DNA of 64,000 nucleotides from a bacterium (GCA_029565675.1 JAKQNP010000002.1:124001-188000); one strand, 5' to 3'. Positions 1 through 9,098 are shown, counted from the first letter of the stretch. Notes: generated by a model not told the origin, from the sequence alone. Numbers and translations: made by a program.

Positions 1-1
1 C

Positions 2-769
2 GGCCCTCCAGAACTAGACGGCGATGAAGAGCTGGGACTGCACGGCCGCATCGCCAATTCCGCCGGCCGTAATGTCGCCTTCGGAACGGATTGGGATGGA
101 GACGATTACATGATTTGGGCCAGTGGCGAGGTACGCGAGAGCCGCTTGTTCGGCCCCAATCTGGTTCTCAAACGGATGATCACCTGCCGTCTTGGCGAGT
201 CCAAGATTTGGCTCAAGGATGTGGTGGAAAACTGCGGTTTCGAGCCTTCTCCTTTGATGGTTCTCTACCATTGCAATATCGGCTTTCCGCTTGTAAACAG
301 CGGGTCAGAACTTTTAGCGGTGGTCAATGACGTCGAGCCCCGGGACAAAGCAGCGGCCCGCGGGGTGGACGAATTCGATCGCTTTTCAGAACCGCTTCCC
401 GGCTACGACGAACAGGTTTTTTTCATCGATCATGATACCGATGCGCAAGGCCGTGTGCATGTGGCTTTGGCCAACCGGCAATTTGCCAACAACCAGGGGC
501 TGGGGATTTACCTGAGCTATCTCAAAGGAGAGCTCGGCCAGTATACCGAATGGAAAATGATGGGGCAGGGGGCTTATGTGGTGGGCATGGAGCCGGGCAA
601 TTGCCGGCCGGAAGGCCGCACCCAGGCGCGTCGGCGCGGCGTATTGGAAATGTTGCCGCCAGGTGAAAGCCGCACCTTTCACCTGGAAATCGGTGTGATG
701 GCCGATAACCATGAAATCCATGCTTTCGAAAATCGGTTTCTTGGGCTGGACGGCGAAATGCAAAGCTGA
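2..769 (+). CDS. DUF4432 family protein (aldose-1-epimerase-like), 5' end outside window
   Basis: An open frame enters from the left edge and stops at 769, giving 255 residues of a C-terminal part. It carries 'LHGRIANSAGRNV' near the start and 'VVGMEPGNC' near residue 200, both typical of the DUF4432 branch of the galactose-mutarotase fold, where a late Glu and His lie in the sugar pocket. Family members are about 300-350 residues, so roughly 80-100 residues are missing. The role is probably binding or epimerising a sugar in the cytoplasm; the substrate cannot be told. It converges on the next gene with only 15 bp between the stops, so it is probably the last gene of a unit that starts outside the window. 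A start at the internal ATG at 110 is unlikely because conserved family sequence precedes it. Confidence 0.8.
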   Translation, partial: GPPELDGDEELGLHGRIANSAGRNVAFGTDWDGDDYMIWASGEVRESRLFGPNLVLKRMITCRLGESKIWLKDVVENCGFEPSPLMVLYHCNIGFPLVNSGSELLAVVNDVEPRDKAAARGVDEFDRFSEPLPGYDEQVFFIDHDTDAQGRVHVALANRQFANNQGLGIYLSYLKGELGQYTEWKMMGQGAYVVGMEPGNCRPEGRTQARRRGVLEMLPPGESRTFHLEIGVMADNHEIHAFENRFLGLDGEMQS

Positions 770-784
770 AAGAAAACCGGCTGT

Positions 785-1597
785 TTAGGGCAGTGTTGTT
801 TCCATTTGTGTATAGTTGAGCTCGGAGCCATACAAGCTGTGGGGGATTAAAAAGACCACCACTGTGATCAGTGCAGCGGCGATGATCCATCCGCGTTGTT
901 GTGGTTTTTTCCAGATGACCTGCAGGGCGATCAACCAGGTGATAAACGCAATCAAGGTTTTGTTGTCGGTCAAGTCTGTGCCATTGGGAAAACCAGTCCA
1001 ATAGGCGGAAAATGCAAATTTTTGCACAATTGGTCCCATGATCATACCGCCGATGGTCAACATCACAAGTGTCCACAGGGTATAAGACAAGAGGTGCTCG
1101 GAAGGCTGAATCGCCTCCAACCCGCTGCGGATCGCCAGCAGAAAAAAGAGAAAGATGAACAGAATATGCGGGATCAGGATGGCGCTGGGAACGGCACCGC
1201 GGAAGCGGGTGATAACGATGCCCTTGACTGGAAGAATTAGCGTATCTTCGTCTTTGCACAATTCCACCCGATAGGCGATTTTCCCGGCGGCCGGTTGTTT
1301 GGGCAATTCACCAACCAGGGTCTCGGCAAAACGCTGCATTGGCACCGCTGTCCAGTCATCCTGCGAAAGATGACGTCTGTAGAAAAGGGTTCCGGAAATC
1401 GAGGTATCAGTCGATGAGACGTAGACGGGTTGATTGGAATCGGTGGTATGGCTTCGTTCGAATTCGTAGCTCACAGAGGAACCGGAAAAATCGATTTTCT
1501 TCGAAATGGAATGGGTCGGGCCGGTCATGCGTTGAAAAATAATGATGGCGATTGTCAATAACAGCGCCAGAAACCAGAAAAATATTTGTTTGCGCAT
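785..1597 (-). CDS. Conserved membrane protein of unknown function
   Basis: A 270-residue protein that I cannot assign to a named family. It has an N-terminal membrane anchor (residues about 3-21, 'FFWFLALLLTIAIIIF'), a roughly 115-residue extracytoplasmic stretch rich in beta-strand-like sequence ('GTLFYRRHLSQDDWTAVPM', then 'GKIAYRVEL'), and about five further hydrophobic segments. I chose the ATG at 1597 because GGAG lies about 7 bases upstream. The frame stays open back to 1801, but the extra N-terminus is unlike protein sequence and no ribosome site supports it. The layout suggests an inner-membrane protein with a periplasmic Ig-like domain. It converges with the DUF4432 gene and diverges from the large outer-membrane gene at 2020. 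Confidence 0.75.
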   Translation of the reverse strand: MRKQIFFWFLALLLTIAIIIFQRMTGPTHSISKKIDFSGSSVSYEFERSHTTDSNQPVYVSSTDTSISGTLFYRRHLSQDDWTAVPMQRFAETLVGELPKQPAAGKIAYRVELCKDEDTLILPVKGIVITRFRGAVPSAILIPHILFIFLFFLLAIRSGLEAIQPSEHLLSYTLWTLVMLTIGGMIMGPIVQKFAFSAYWTGFPNGTDLTDNKTLIAFITWLIALQVIWKKPQQRGWIIAAALITVVVFLIPHSLYGSELNYTQMETTLP

Positions 1598-2019
1598 TCT
1601 GTGCTCCATTGGTCTATCCAAAACCCATGCGATTCCCCGGTCCGCTGGATGTGGGTGGATGTGAAGAAAAGACAGTTTTATAAAATAAAAAATTGAACCA
1701 AAAAAGCAAACTAAACTCACGAATTGTGGAGAGGATTCTTGCGGCACTTTTTTTGGCAACGCTGGAACCAAACGCACCTGTAATCGTTGGTGCGTGTGCA
1801 CAAGACTTCTTTGACAGGAACCAAGTTAAAAAATTATCGTAAAATTGACAGTTACCACAGTCACATTTTTTTCATCCTGCAGCAGTGGAATATAACCAGG
1901 TCATTCGCTGTTTTTCAATCATAATCTGTGCCACTAGCGGGAATCGATCGATGGACAGAAATGTCCAATAACAAGACAATTCACCGGCAGGTATTCGGTG
2001 AAGATTAGATGGAGCCAAT
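1598..2019. promoter_or_regulatory. Divergent intergenic region with two small leader hairpins
   Basis: This 422 bp region separates the unknown membrane gene (minus) from the outer-membrane fusion gene (plus) and should hold both promoters. A TTGACA at 1811-1816 is followed 18 bases later by TATCGT, a weak sigma70-like pair. Two compact inverted repeats lie just before the plus-strand start: TGGACA/TGTCCA with a GAAA loop (1952-1967) and TTCACCG/CGGTGAA (1980-2002). A GGAG five bases before the ATG at 2020 lies just outside the second hairpin. Another 7 bp repeat, ACGCACC/GGTGCGT, sits at 1772-1795. I see no open frame or RNA gene here. Confidence 0.3.
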
Positions 2020-5000
2020 ATGAAGAGAGCCATTTTTTTTCTGCTCATGTTTTGTTTCAGCGCGGGCACCGGTTGGGCACAATATTTTGGCAAGAATAAA
2101 GTACAGTACACCTACTTCAATTGGCAGTTTCTGCAATCCGAGCACTTTGACGTCTATTTTACCGACGGTGGGAAAGAGGTGGCGACCTTTGTCGCTCAGG
2201 TTGCTGAGGAGAGTTACAAGGAACTGCAGAAGAGCTTGCGCTATGATTTGGTAGAGCGGCTGAAAATTATTGTCTATAACAGCCACAACGATTTTGGTCA
2301 AACCAACGTCGATCTCAGTCCACCGGAAGAATCGGTGGGCGGATTCACCGAGTTTTTCAAGAACCGGGTGGTCATACCGTATGAGGGTGAGTGGGAAAAG
2401 TTCCGCCATGTAATTCATCACGAGTTGACACATGCAGTGATGTTGCAGATGGTTTATGGCGCAGGCGTGCAATCGATTATCACCGGTATGCAGCAATTTC
2501 AGTTGCCGCTGTGGATGATCGAAGGCCTGGCTGAATTCGAGAGCCGTGGCTGGGATATCGAGAGCGATATGTATATGCGCGATGCGACTCTGGCCGGGTA
2601 TGTGCCGCCCATCGATTATCTCGGCGGTTTTATGGCCTACAAAGGTGGTCAGTCGGTGTTGAATTATATCGCCGAACGTTATGGCAAGGAAAAAGTCGGC
2701 GAAATCCTGGGCAAGATCAAGATCAACAAGAGCACAGAACGCGGCTTGCAGCAATCCATCGGCATGAACACTGAAGAACTAACCGAGCGGTGGCACCGCT
2801 ACCTCAAACGCCGTTATTGGCCGGATATGGAAAACCGCCAGGAACCCGATGAGTTTGCCAAACAACTCACTGAACACCGGAAAGACGGCAGTTTTGTCAA
2901 CACCAGTCCGGCGGTCAATCATCACGGCGACAAGCTGGCCTTTATTTCCGATCGCGATGACTATTTCGATATCTATTTGATGAGCACAATTGATGGGCGG
3001 ATTTTAAAAAAGTTGGTGCGCGGGCAGCGGGCCGGCAATCTCGAAGAGTTGAAATGGCTTCGCGGTCCCAATATCGCCTGGAGTCCGGACGATCAACAGA
3101 TTGTTTTCAGCGCAAAAACGGCAGAAGAAGATGCACTTCATTTTGTCGATGTCAAAAAGGGAGCTATTGTCAAGAGCATCAAGTTCGATCTCGACGGAAT
3201 CTATAACTCCACCTGGAGTCCTGACGGGGATGAGATCGTTTTCATGGGTCTGAAAGACGGACAAGGGGATCTCTATGCCTATCACCTGAGCAGCAAAAAG
3301 TTGCGCAAGATAACAGATGATCTCTTTAGCAATGTCGAGCCCAAGTGGTCTCCAGACGGCAAGAAATTGGTTTTTGCCAGCGATCGGGGCTCTTATGGTG
3401 AAAGCGTTCCCGAAAATCTCGCACCAAAAGACATCGACATGAAGAATTTCGACATTTTTGAAATCAATGCCGACGGCACGGGATTGCGCCGACTGGTCGA
3501 ATCGCAATTTGTCGAACGTACACCGATCTATTCTCCGGACGGCAGCAAAATCGCTTTTACCAGCGAGCGTTCCGGGGTGAACAATATTTATATCAAAGAT
3601 TTGGAAAGCGGCGAGGAGTGGCCGATTACCAATGTGATTACCGGTGTCTTTCAACCCAGCTGGGGCGGAGATGCCAACCGGCTTATCTTTGCCTCCTTTT
3701 TTGAAGCAGGATATGATCTTTATCAGCTCAAGAATCCATTGGAAATAAAGCCGGAAGACGTAGTTGTCGCAGAAACGCAGCTGGTTAAGGAGCTGCTCAA
3801 TATCGAGGAAAAAATCGCCCAAGACGAATGGGTTTATGACGATTCGAGCAAATCCGCTATCAACGAGGATACACGCAGGTATCGCAATTTTGTTTTCGAC
3901 GAGTCTTTTGCAGCAGGGGATTTAAATGACCTCAATCAACCACGCGGAGTATTTCTCGATTCGACTGATTTTATTCTGCCCAGCGGCGATTACAAGGTCA
4001 AGAGATACGAGGTGCAGTTCACTCCAGATCTGGTCTATGGTGCTGTAGGTTACAATCAATTCTTCGGCACTCAAGGTTACACCAGCGTCCTGCTATCGGA
4101 TGTGTTGGGGAACCATCAGCTTTATCTTGCGGCCAATGTGTTTGGCGACTTGAAAAATGCCGATTATATGGCGAGCTATTATTACCTGCCGCGGCGGATC
4201 GATTTTGGCGTCAGCGCCTACCATACCGCCTATTTCTTCTATTCGGATATGCTCGGTTGGGTTAAAGACCGCAACTATGGCTTGGGTGTTCAACTCAGCA
4301 ATCCTTTCGACCGCTTTCGCCGCCTGAGCTTTGGCTCAACTCTGATGGGTATCAGCCGTTCCTATCTGGATTATCCAGACGATGTTATCGACGAATTGAT
4401 CGATATTGGTTTTCTTTCTCCGCGAAACCGATTCTTTACCCTTAACAATCTCACCTATACGAAGGACAACACCATTTGGGGCGGAACAGGGCCAATCAAC
4501 GGCACCCGTTATGCTGTCGGTTTGACCTATAGCCCGCGATTGGGTGAAAGTGGTGTTGAATTTACCACCTTGCGCGCCGATTGGCGGCGATATGTGAATT
4601 TGCACAAAAATTACAGCATTGGTTTGCGGCTATCCGGGGGTGCCAGTGTTGGGATGCATCCGCAGAAATTTTTCCTGGGCGGCGTGAACAATTGGCTAAA
4701 CCGAGAATACAATGGCGGCATCCGCATCGACAAAATAGAAGAGATCTATTTCTCTACCTTTGAGATGCCTTTGCGTGGCGCGGGCTTTTATGAGCTGGAA
4801 GGCACTCGCTTTGCTTTGGCCAATCTCGAGTTCCGTTTTCCGCTGATCAAGCGCCTCTCCCTGGGATTTCCCTTGCCTCTTGAGTTTGGCAATATCGGCG
4901 GTGCGATTTTTACCGACATGGGCATGGCATGGGATAAAGGAGACCAAGTCAAACCTTTCGTCAAAGCGCCCAACGGATTGTTTCGCACAAAGGATCTTTT

Positions 5001-5133
5001 CGCCAGTTTTGGCATGGGAATTAGAATCTATTTAGGGTTTTTCCTTTTGCGCATGGATATGGCTTGGCCAACAGATTTCTACCGTTCAGCCGATTCTCCG
5101 CAATATCTCTGGTCTCTGGGTGCAGATTTCTAA
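2020..5133 (+). CDS. Outer-membrane fusion: MA-type metallopeptidase, TolB-like propeller, Omp85-like barrel
   Basis: A 1037-residue exported protein with three parts. A signal peptide ends near 'GTGWAQ' (residue 21). Residues about 30-270 form a gluzincin-like peptidase domain with the zinc motif HELTH at 134-138 and a downstream 'WMIEGLAEFES' (165-175) that supplies the likely third ligand, Glu168. Residues about 290-590 contain repeated 'WSPDG/YSPDG' blades of the TolB/PD40 propeller type. The C-terminal 380 residues alternate in strand-like fashion, contain 'FFLGGVNNWL' and 'GGAIFTDMGMAWD', and end in an aromatic residue, as in Omp85/BamA-like barrels. The protein is therefore expected to be anchored in the outer membrane with the peptidase and propeller in the periplasm or at the surface. 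Substrate unknown. The gene leads a likely two-gene unit with the GWxTD gene 95 bp downstream. GGAG lies before the ATG. Confidence 0.85.
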   Translation: MKRAIFFLLMFCFSAGTGWAQYFGKNKVQYTYFNWQFLQSEHFDVYFTDGGKEVATFVAQVAEESYKELQKSLRYDLVERLKIIVYNSHNDFGQTNVDLSPPEESVGGFTEFFKNRVVIPYEGEWEKFRHVIHHELTHAVMLQMVYGAGVQSIITGMQQFQLPLWMIEGLAEFESRGWDIESDMYMRDATLAGYVPPIDYLGGFMAYKGGQSVLNYIAERYGKEKVGEILGKIKINKSTERGLQQSIGMNTEELTERWHRYLKRRYWPDMENRQEPDEFAKQLTEHRKDGSFVNTSPAVNHHGDKLAFISDRDDYFDIYLMSTIDGRILKKLVRGQRAGNLEELKWLRGPNIAWSPDDQQIVFSAKTAEEDALHFVDVKKGAIVKSIKFDLDGIYNSTWSPDGDEIVFMGLKDGQGDLYAYHLSSKKLRKITDDLFSNVEPKWSPDGKKLVFASDRGSYGESVPENLAPKDIDMKNFDIFEINADGTGLRRLVESQFVERTPIYSPDGSKIAFTSERSGVNNIYIKDLESGEEWPITNVITGVFQPSWGGDANRLIFASFFEAGYDLYQLKNPLEIKPEDVVVAETQLVKELLNIEEKIAQDEWVYDDSSKSAINEDTRRYRNFVFDESFAAGDLNDLNQPRGVFLDSTDFILPSGDYKVKRYEVQFTPDLVYGAVGYNQFFGTQGYTSVLLSDVLGNHQLYLAANVFGDLKNADYMASYYYLPRRIDFGVSAYHTAYFFYSDMLGWVKDRNYGLGVQLSNPFDRFRRLSFGSTLMGISRSYLDYPDDVIDELIDIGFLSPRNRFFTLNNLTYTKDNTIWGGTGPINGTRYAVGLTYSPRLGESGVEFTTLRADWRRYVNLHKNYSIGLRLSGGASVGMHPQKFFLGGVNNWLNREYNGGIRIDKIEEIYFSTFEMPLRGAGFYELEGTRFALANLEFRFPLIKRLSLGFPLPLEFGNIGGAIFTDMGMAWDKGDQVKPFVKAPNGLFRTKDLFASFGMGIRIYLGFFLLRMDMAWPTDFYRSADSPQYLWSLGADF

Positions 5134-5228
5134 AAGGCGACGCCGTAACCTCGGAAGGCTTGGCGTCTGCGGTTTCCGGCAGCCCGGCCGGTTGCAGCGG
5201 ACATAACGCGTCACAAAGGAAGATATCC

Positions 5229-6527
5229 ATGAGCGCTTTCAACCGTCTTTTCATCTTTGGCCTGGCCCTCATCACCGGCCTTTCGGCCTCGGCCCTGGGA
5301 AGGATGCAGTCCAAACCGCCGCAAAATATTGTCGACAACAATCCGTTCGGCAGTGCTTTGTTTTACTACCAGTCTTATCTGTTTGCCGATGATGCGCAGC
5401 AGAATCGCACCCAGGTGGTATTTCATTTCAATCTGGTCAATGACCTGTTGACTTTTTTTAAACAGAACGATTCTACTTTCCAGGCCCGTTATGAAATCGG
5501 CATGGTCATCTATAACCCGAAGCGCGAAGCCATTGCCGAACGTTTTATCAGCGGACAAAAGCGGGCTTTTTCTTTTGCGGAAACCAATTCACGGCAAGTC
5601 GTTCATCGGGAAAAAGTCGAAATGTCCCTGCCGCCTGGCGATTATGTCGCTCATATTCAGCTGATCGACCAAGAATCCAACCAGATTCTCAAACGAGAAA
5701 AGAAACTTTCAATCCCTGCGCTGCATACCGATCGTCTGCAGTTCAGCGATCTGGTGTTTGCCGACGAAATCGACTGCACCAGCGACGATGTGCGACAAAC
5801 GCTGGTTGCCAATTTACGCGACGTCTACGACAGCCGAAAATCTGCTTTTTCCAGCTTTGTAGAAATCTATGTGCCAGAGCCGGACGATTCACTGGTGGTT
5901 GTCGCGCAATTGTTTTTGGAAAACGGTCAATCGATCTCTCTGGACACGACGGTTTATAAAACCCCGGTGGATAAAAAGATTGCCCATTGCTTCGATTTTA
6001 AAAATGCCCTGCGTAACCCCGGCCGTTACACATTGCGGATCAGGGGAGATGCCGGACCCCTTTCGGCGCGGGCCGAGCGCCAATTTCGCGTCTTTTGGGG
6101 AGACCTTGACCTCACGGAAAAGAACTCGAATGTCCTTGTCGATCAGCTCAAATTGATTGCACCCAAAGAGTGGATCCGGCAAGTTCGCGAAACAGATCCG
6201 GCCAAACACGAAACTCTGATAGAAGAATTTTGGCGCCAGCGCGATCCCGATCCTGAGACGCCTGGAAACCCACTGAAAACAGAATTTTTTCTGCGCGTGG
6301 ATTACGCCAACCGCAATTTCCCGGAGTTTTTTGACAACCGCCAGGGTTGGGAAACCGACCGTGGCCGGACTTTTGTACTCAATGGTCCCCCGACTCAGGT
6401 TGAGAAACAGCCCGCTGAACTCAACCGTCCAACAGCAGAGATCTGGTTTTATGCGCACTTGAATAAACGCTATATCTTTTCCGATCGCAATGGTTCAGGA
6501 CGATATCGTCTGGTCAAAGTCGAATAG
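5229..6527 (+). CDS. GWxTD domain-containing exported protein
   Basis: A 432-residue protein with a signal peptide (cleavage near residue 24, after 'LSASALG'). The C-terminal third carries the defining 'GWETDRGRTF' at about residue 373, followed by 'VLNGPP', 'IWFY' and 'RYIFSDRNGSGRYRLV'. The preceding region ('FWRQRDPDPETPGNPLKTEF') matches the usual lead-in of the GWxTD family. The function of this family is not established; it is common in FCB and Acidobacteria-type genomes. The frame is open from 5064, but that would overlap the previous gene; the ATG at 5229 has GGAAG upstream and begins exactly at the signal peptide. A second GWxTD protein is encoded at 43410-44699. Confidence 0.85.
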   Translation: MSAFNRLFIFGLALITGLSASALGRMQSKPPQNIVDNNPFGSALFYYQSYLFADDAQQNRTQVVFHFNLVNDLLTFFKQNDSTFQARYEIGMVIYNPKREAIAERFISGQKRAFSFAETNSRQVVHREKVEMSLPPGDYVAHIQLIDQESNQILKREKKLSIPALHTDRLQFSDLVFADEIDCTSDDVRQTLVANLRDVYDSRKSAFSSFVEIYVPEPDDSLVVVAQLFLENGQSISLDTTVYKTPVDKKIAHCFDFKNALRNPGRYTLRIRGDAGPLSARAERQFRVFWGDLDLTEKNSNVLVDQLKLIAPKEWIRQVRETDPAKHETLIEEFWRQRDPDPETPGNPLKTEFFLRVDYANRNFPEFFDNRQGWETDRGRTFVLNGPPTQVEKQPAELNRPTAEIWFYAHLNKRYIFSDRNGSGRYRLVKVE

Positions 6528-6549
6528 ACGCATGTTTTGCCTGTCATTG

Positions 6550-6589
6550 ATGCCTCTATTTGCTTGCAATTGCAAGTAAATAGAGGCAT
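6550..6589. terminator. 40-bp near-perfect palindrome, probable terminator or processing hairpin
   Basis: Two 20-base arms meet with no spacer (ATGCCTCTATTTGCTTGCAA and its reverse complement with one C-to-T change, which still pairs as G-U in RNA). It begins 22 bases after the stop of the GWxTD gene and 140 bases before the PHP gene. No T-run follows, so a classic intrinsic terminator is not certain. It could also be a binding site for a dimeric protein. Confidence 0.5.
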
Positions 6590-6729
6590 ATCGAGTCGCA
6601 GCCAGACCGCCACACCCGGCGGCGAATAGTGTAAATAAATAAAAAACAGGATCCGTCTACCGCCGTCCTTGTTGCTGCCGTGGCACAATCTTTGAACATC
6701 CTATCCACTGTAAAGGATAGGAGAGCGTT

Positions 6730-7389
6730 ATGAAAGCAGATTTGCATATCCATTCTCATTTTTCTCCAGACGCCATCAGCCGGCCTGATTCCATTTTATC
6801 TGCCGCTGTTGAGCGCGGTCTGGATTATATCGCGATTACCGATCACAATACAGCTGCGGGCTGGGGCGCTTTCGCCGAAATCGCTCATCGCTATCCAGTG
6901 GGGGTGATTTTCGGACAGGAGATGAAAGTTTACAAGGATGAACTGGTTGCGGGCGAATTGCTTTGTCTCTTTCTTTCGCAACCGGTTACCGGACATACTG
7001 TCAGCGAAATTCTGGCGCAAGTGCGCGCCCAGAATGGATTGGTTTCCATTGCCCACCCCTTTTCCGAACGTCGCCATGAGTTTCGTGCCTATGACCAGAT
7101 CGATAATTGGCGAGACCTGGCTGTAGAAGTTCGCAACGGCCGATCCTATCGCGCTGAAGATAATACCATGGCTGCAGACCTCGCTCGCCGGCTCAATTCA
7201 CCCATTACGGCAGGCAGCGATGCTCACACACCGTTTGAAGTCGGAACGGTATATGTCGAGTTTTCCGGCAGATCCGATCATGATCTGTTGCGCGCCATTA
7301 AAAATCGAGACGTGCAAGCCGGCGGTCGGCCATCTAGCATGTTCTTTACGGTTGTTTCTGGCCTTGGTCGACTCGGTATCCATATTTAA
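6730..7389 (+). CDS. PHP domain phosphoesterase
   Basis: A 219-residue cytoplasmic protein built almost entirely of a PHP domain. All metal-binding motifs are visible: 'DLHIHSHFS' at residues 4-12, 'ITDHN' at about 36-40, 'GQEMKV' at about 62, 'AHPF' near 102 and 'GSDAHT' near 164. Such stand-alone PHP proteins hydrolyse phosphoesters (for example nucleotide 3',5'-phosphates or histidinol phosphate) with two or three metal ions; the true substrate cannot be read from the sequence. The start is supported by AGGATAGGAG shortly upstream. The CDP-alcohol phosphatidyltransferase follows 15 bp later and is probably cotranscribed. Confidence 0.85.
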   Translation: MKADLHIHSHFSPDAISRPDSILSAAVERGLDYIAITDHNTAAGWGAFAEIAHRYPVGVIFGQEMKVYKDELVAGELLCLFLSQPVTGHTVSEILAQVRAQNGLVSIAHPFSERRHEFRAYDQIDNWRDLAVEVRNGRSYRAEDNTMAADLARRLNSPITAGSDAHTPFEVGTVYVEFSGRSDHDLLRAIKNRDVQAGGRPSSMFFTVVSGLGRLGIHI

Positions 7390-7404
7390 ACAGGGGAATT
7401 CTGC

Positions 7405-8013
7405 ATGAGATTTTCCAAAGAATGGTTCAATCCTGCCAATATGGTGACTGTAGGACGAATTTTTCTTCTCTTTATCGTTGTGTTGTTGATTCAAAACCCC
7501 AATCCAGTGGTCCGTGCCATTTGCATCGCGATCATTCCGGCTGTTTTCATTCTCGACAGTGTGGACGGCTATCTGGCGCGCCATCACTGCTGCACCACCC
7601 GGCTGGGCAGCGTGTTGGATATTGCCGGCGACCGGATTGTCGAGTCGGTTCTGTGGATTATGCTCGGTTTTTTGCATCTCATCCCCATCTGGATTCCGAT
7701 CGTGGTGGTGGCACGCGGTATCCTTACCGATGGATTTCGCACCGTGGCCATCGCCGGCGGTCAAACCCCATTTTCCGTCATGAAGTCGCGTATGGGCTGG
7801 TGGCTGGTCGCTTCACCCCTCAGCCGCACCAGTTATGCGATTCTCAAAGCAGTTGTTTTTACCCTGGGTTTTCTTCTGTGGAACTATGCTTTGCCCTCCG
7901 AGTCCACGATCAAAATCATCTTCTTTCTGCTGGTGGCGATAACTGTTGCGCAATGTCTAATCCGCTCGGTCTATTCGATTCGGGATTGTCTCTACCAAAT
8001 GGCCAAAAGCTGA
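7405..8013 (+). CDS. CDP-alcohol phosphatidyltransferase family protein
   Basis: A 202-residue integral membrane enzyme. The family signature is complete: D51, D54-G55, A58-R59, G68, D72 and D76 (DxxDGxxARx8GxxxDxxxD), which binds the metal ions and CDP-alcohol. Hydrophobic segments before and after the motif fit the six-helix fold. Enzymes of this family join a CDP-activated lipid to an alcohol phosphate (PgsA, phosphatidylinositol or similar synthases), or a CDP-alcohol to another acceptor, at the inner membrane. Length and motif fit PgsA-like proteins, but the acceptor is not clear. The C-terminal half differs from canonical PgsA, so I give no symbol. GGGGAA upstream supports the ATG, and a terminator follows at 8054-8082. 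Confidence 0.85.
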   Translation: MRFSKEWFNPANMVTVGRIFLLFIVVLLIQNPNPVVRAICIAIIPAVFILDSVDGYLARHHCCTTRLGSVLDIAGDRIVESVLWIMLGFLHLIPIWIPIVVVARGILTDGFRTVAIAGGQTPFSVMKSRMGWWLVASPLSRTSYAILKAVVFTLGFLLWNYALPSESTIKIIFFLLVAITVAQCLIRSVYSIRDCLYQMAKS

Positions 8014-8053
8014 AAAATCCATCCCTCACCCTCTTTACGCGCATCATCCTATC

Positions 8054-8082
8054 GCCTCTCAGGTCCAGAGGCCCCCTTTTTT
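8054..8082 (+). terminator. Rho-independent terminator after the phosphatidyltransferase gene
   Basis: GCCTCT (8054-8059) pairs with AGAGGC (8067-8072) across a 7-base loop, followed by CCCC and six T. It lies 40 bases after the stop at 8013 and would end the PHP/phosphatidyltransferase transcript. Confidence 0.65.
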
Positions 8083-8432
8083 CATGACATGTGGTCGTTT
8101 ATGCAATGCACAAGCACAAAGCCTGTCGCCAGGGTTTGGTTCGACGCAGCAAATCTCCAGGTCTCTTGTGGCCTGCCGGTATCGCTGAGTCTGAGGTTTT
8201 TGCTTGCAGCTAATCTAACCTTTTTTGTATATTGAAAAAACGTCCTCTGGTTCTTATACCGGACAAGCAAAAACTGTCTGCGGCTCGCAGTCCCTGAGAA
8301 GTTCGATCGGATTGGTGGGGATGGCAGTTTGCGCAAATATCGATAAATATTCTGACTGCGCTCTGAGAGTGTTTTTCAGTGCTGAAAACCAGTCCGATTC
8401 CCTGTTTGATCAATAGAGAGAAAGAGAAAAGA
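8083..8432. other. Gene-free stretch upstream of the small membrane protein
   Basis: About 350 bp between the terminator and the next start. Short frames exist on both strands but lack family features and ribosome sites. A 'GGTTCGA' near 8138 recalls a tRNA T-arm, but no acceptor or D-arm can be folded around it. The promoter of the following gene must lie here; an AT-rich stretch around 8216-8240 is a candidate, but I cannot define it. Confidence 0.3.
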
Positions 8433-9065
8433 ATGAAACTGTGGCAAAAAACGAAGCAGGAAAATTTTGGTGCTTTACTCTTGAATTGGCGACACAAGAC
8501 CAGCAATCGTTTCTGGACGCAGATATTTTCCTGGATCTTGACAGCTTTTGTTTTTGGCTTGGGAGCTGCGATTCTCCTGGGGAACATCTTTGGCTTGCCC
8601 AACGGCCTGACCCAAATGGTAGCTCGAGTCGCGTTTCTCCTGACTTTTCTGGTCGGCATCGTCGATGCCTATTTCCACAACATCGTTCTGGGAGTGGAAA
8701 CCCGCATCTATCAACAGGCGCTGGTTCAGGTGCAACCGCCTTTGGTACGGGAGTGGTTGGCTTTTCTGCAAAAACGCTCCTTTCCGAATCGCGGCTACAA
8801 GTATGAGTGGCTGCCCTTGAGCTTAATCAAATCGGCGCAGCGCGATAAAAATGACTTGCGCCTCTCATTTAAGAATCGGGATGACTCTGTCACCATCCCG
8901 GTAATTCCAGTTATCAGCTATCGCCATTACAGCAGCGGCCAGAAGAACGAACAGGTCATGGATGCCAGCCGTTTTGGATTGCATGCCAGCGATCCCAAGT
9001 TTTCCGAACAAGCGATGGGAAGCATTCTCTCAGCGATAAAAGAGGCTAAACGACAGACGGTTTAA
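8433..9065 (+). CDS. Conserved membrane protein with two TM segments, function unknown
   Basis: A 210-residue protein. Residues about 28-50 and 60-82 are hydrophobic ('WILTAFVFGLGAAILLGNIF' and 'VARVAFLLTFLVGIVDAYF'), and the rest is a charged, probably cytoplasmic domain of about 120 residues with no motif I recognise. I chose the ATG at 8433, which follows a purine-rich AGAGAAAGAGAAAAG, over the in-frame ATG at 8379. The SWIM gene starts 33 bp downstream, so these two and the Ldh gene probably form one operon. Confidence 0.65.
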   Translation: MKLWQKTKQENFGALLLNWRHKTSNRFWTQIFSWILTAFVFGLGAAILLGNIFGLPNGLTQMVARVAFLLTFLVGIVDAYFHNIVLGVETRIYQQALVQVQPPLVREWLAFLQKRSFPNRGYKYEWLPLSLIKSAQRDKNDLRLSFKNRDDSVTIPVIPVISYRHYSSGQKNEQVMDASRFGLHASDPKFSEQAMGSILSAIKEAKRQTV

Positions 9066-9098
9066 GTTGGTGACCACACCAAAAACCAGGGATCGATT

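Noticed and set aside
8120-8200. A possible tRNA, because of 'GGTTCGA'
   Set aside because: No acceptor stem, D-arm or anticodon arm can be placed around it.
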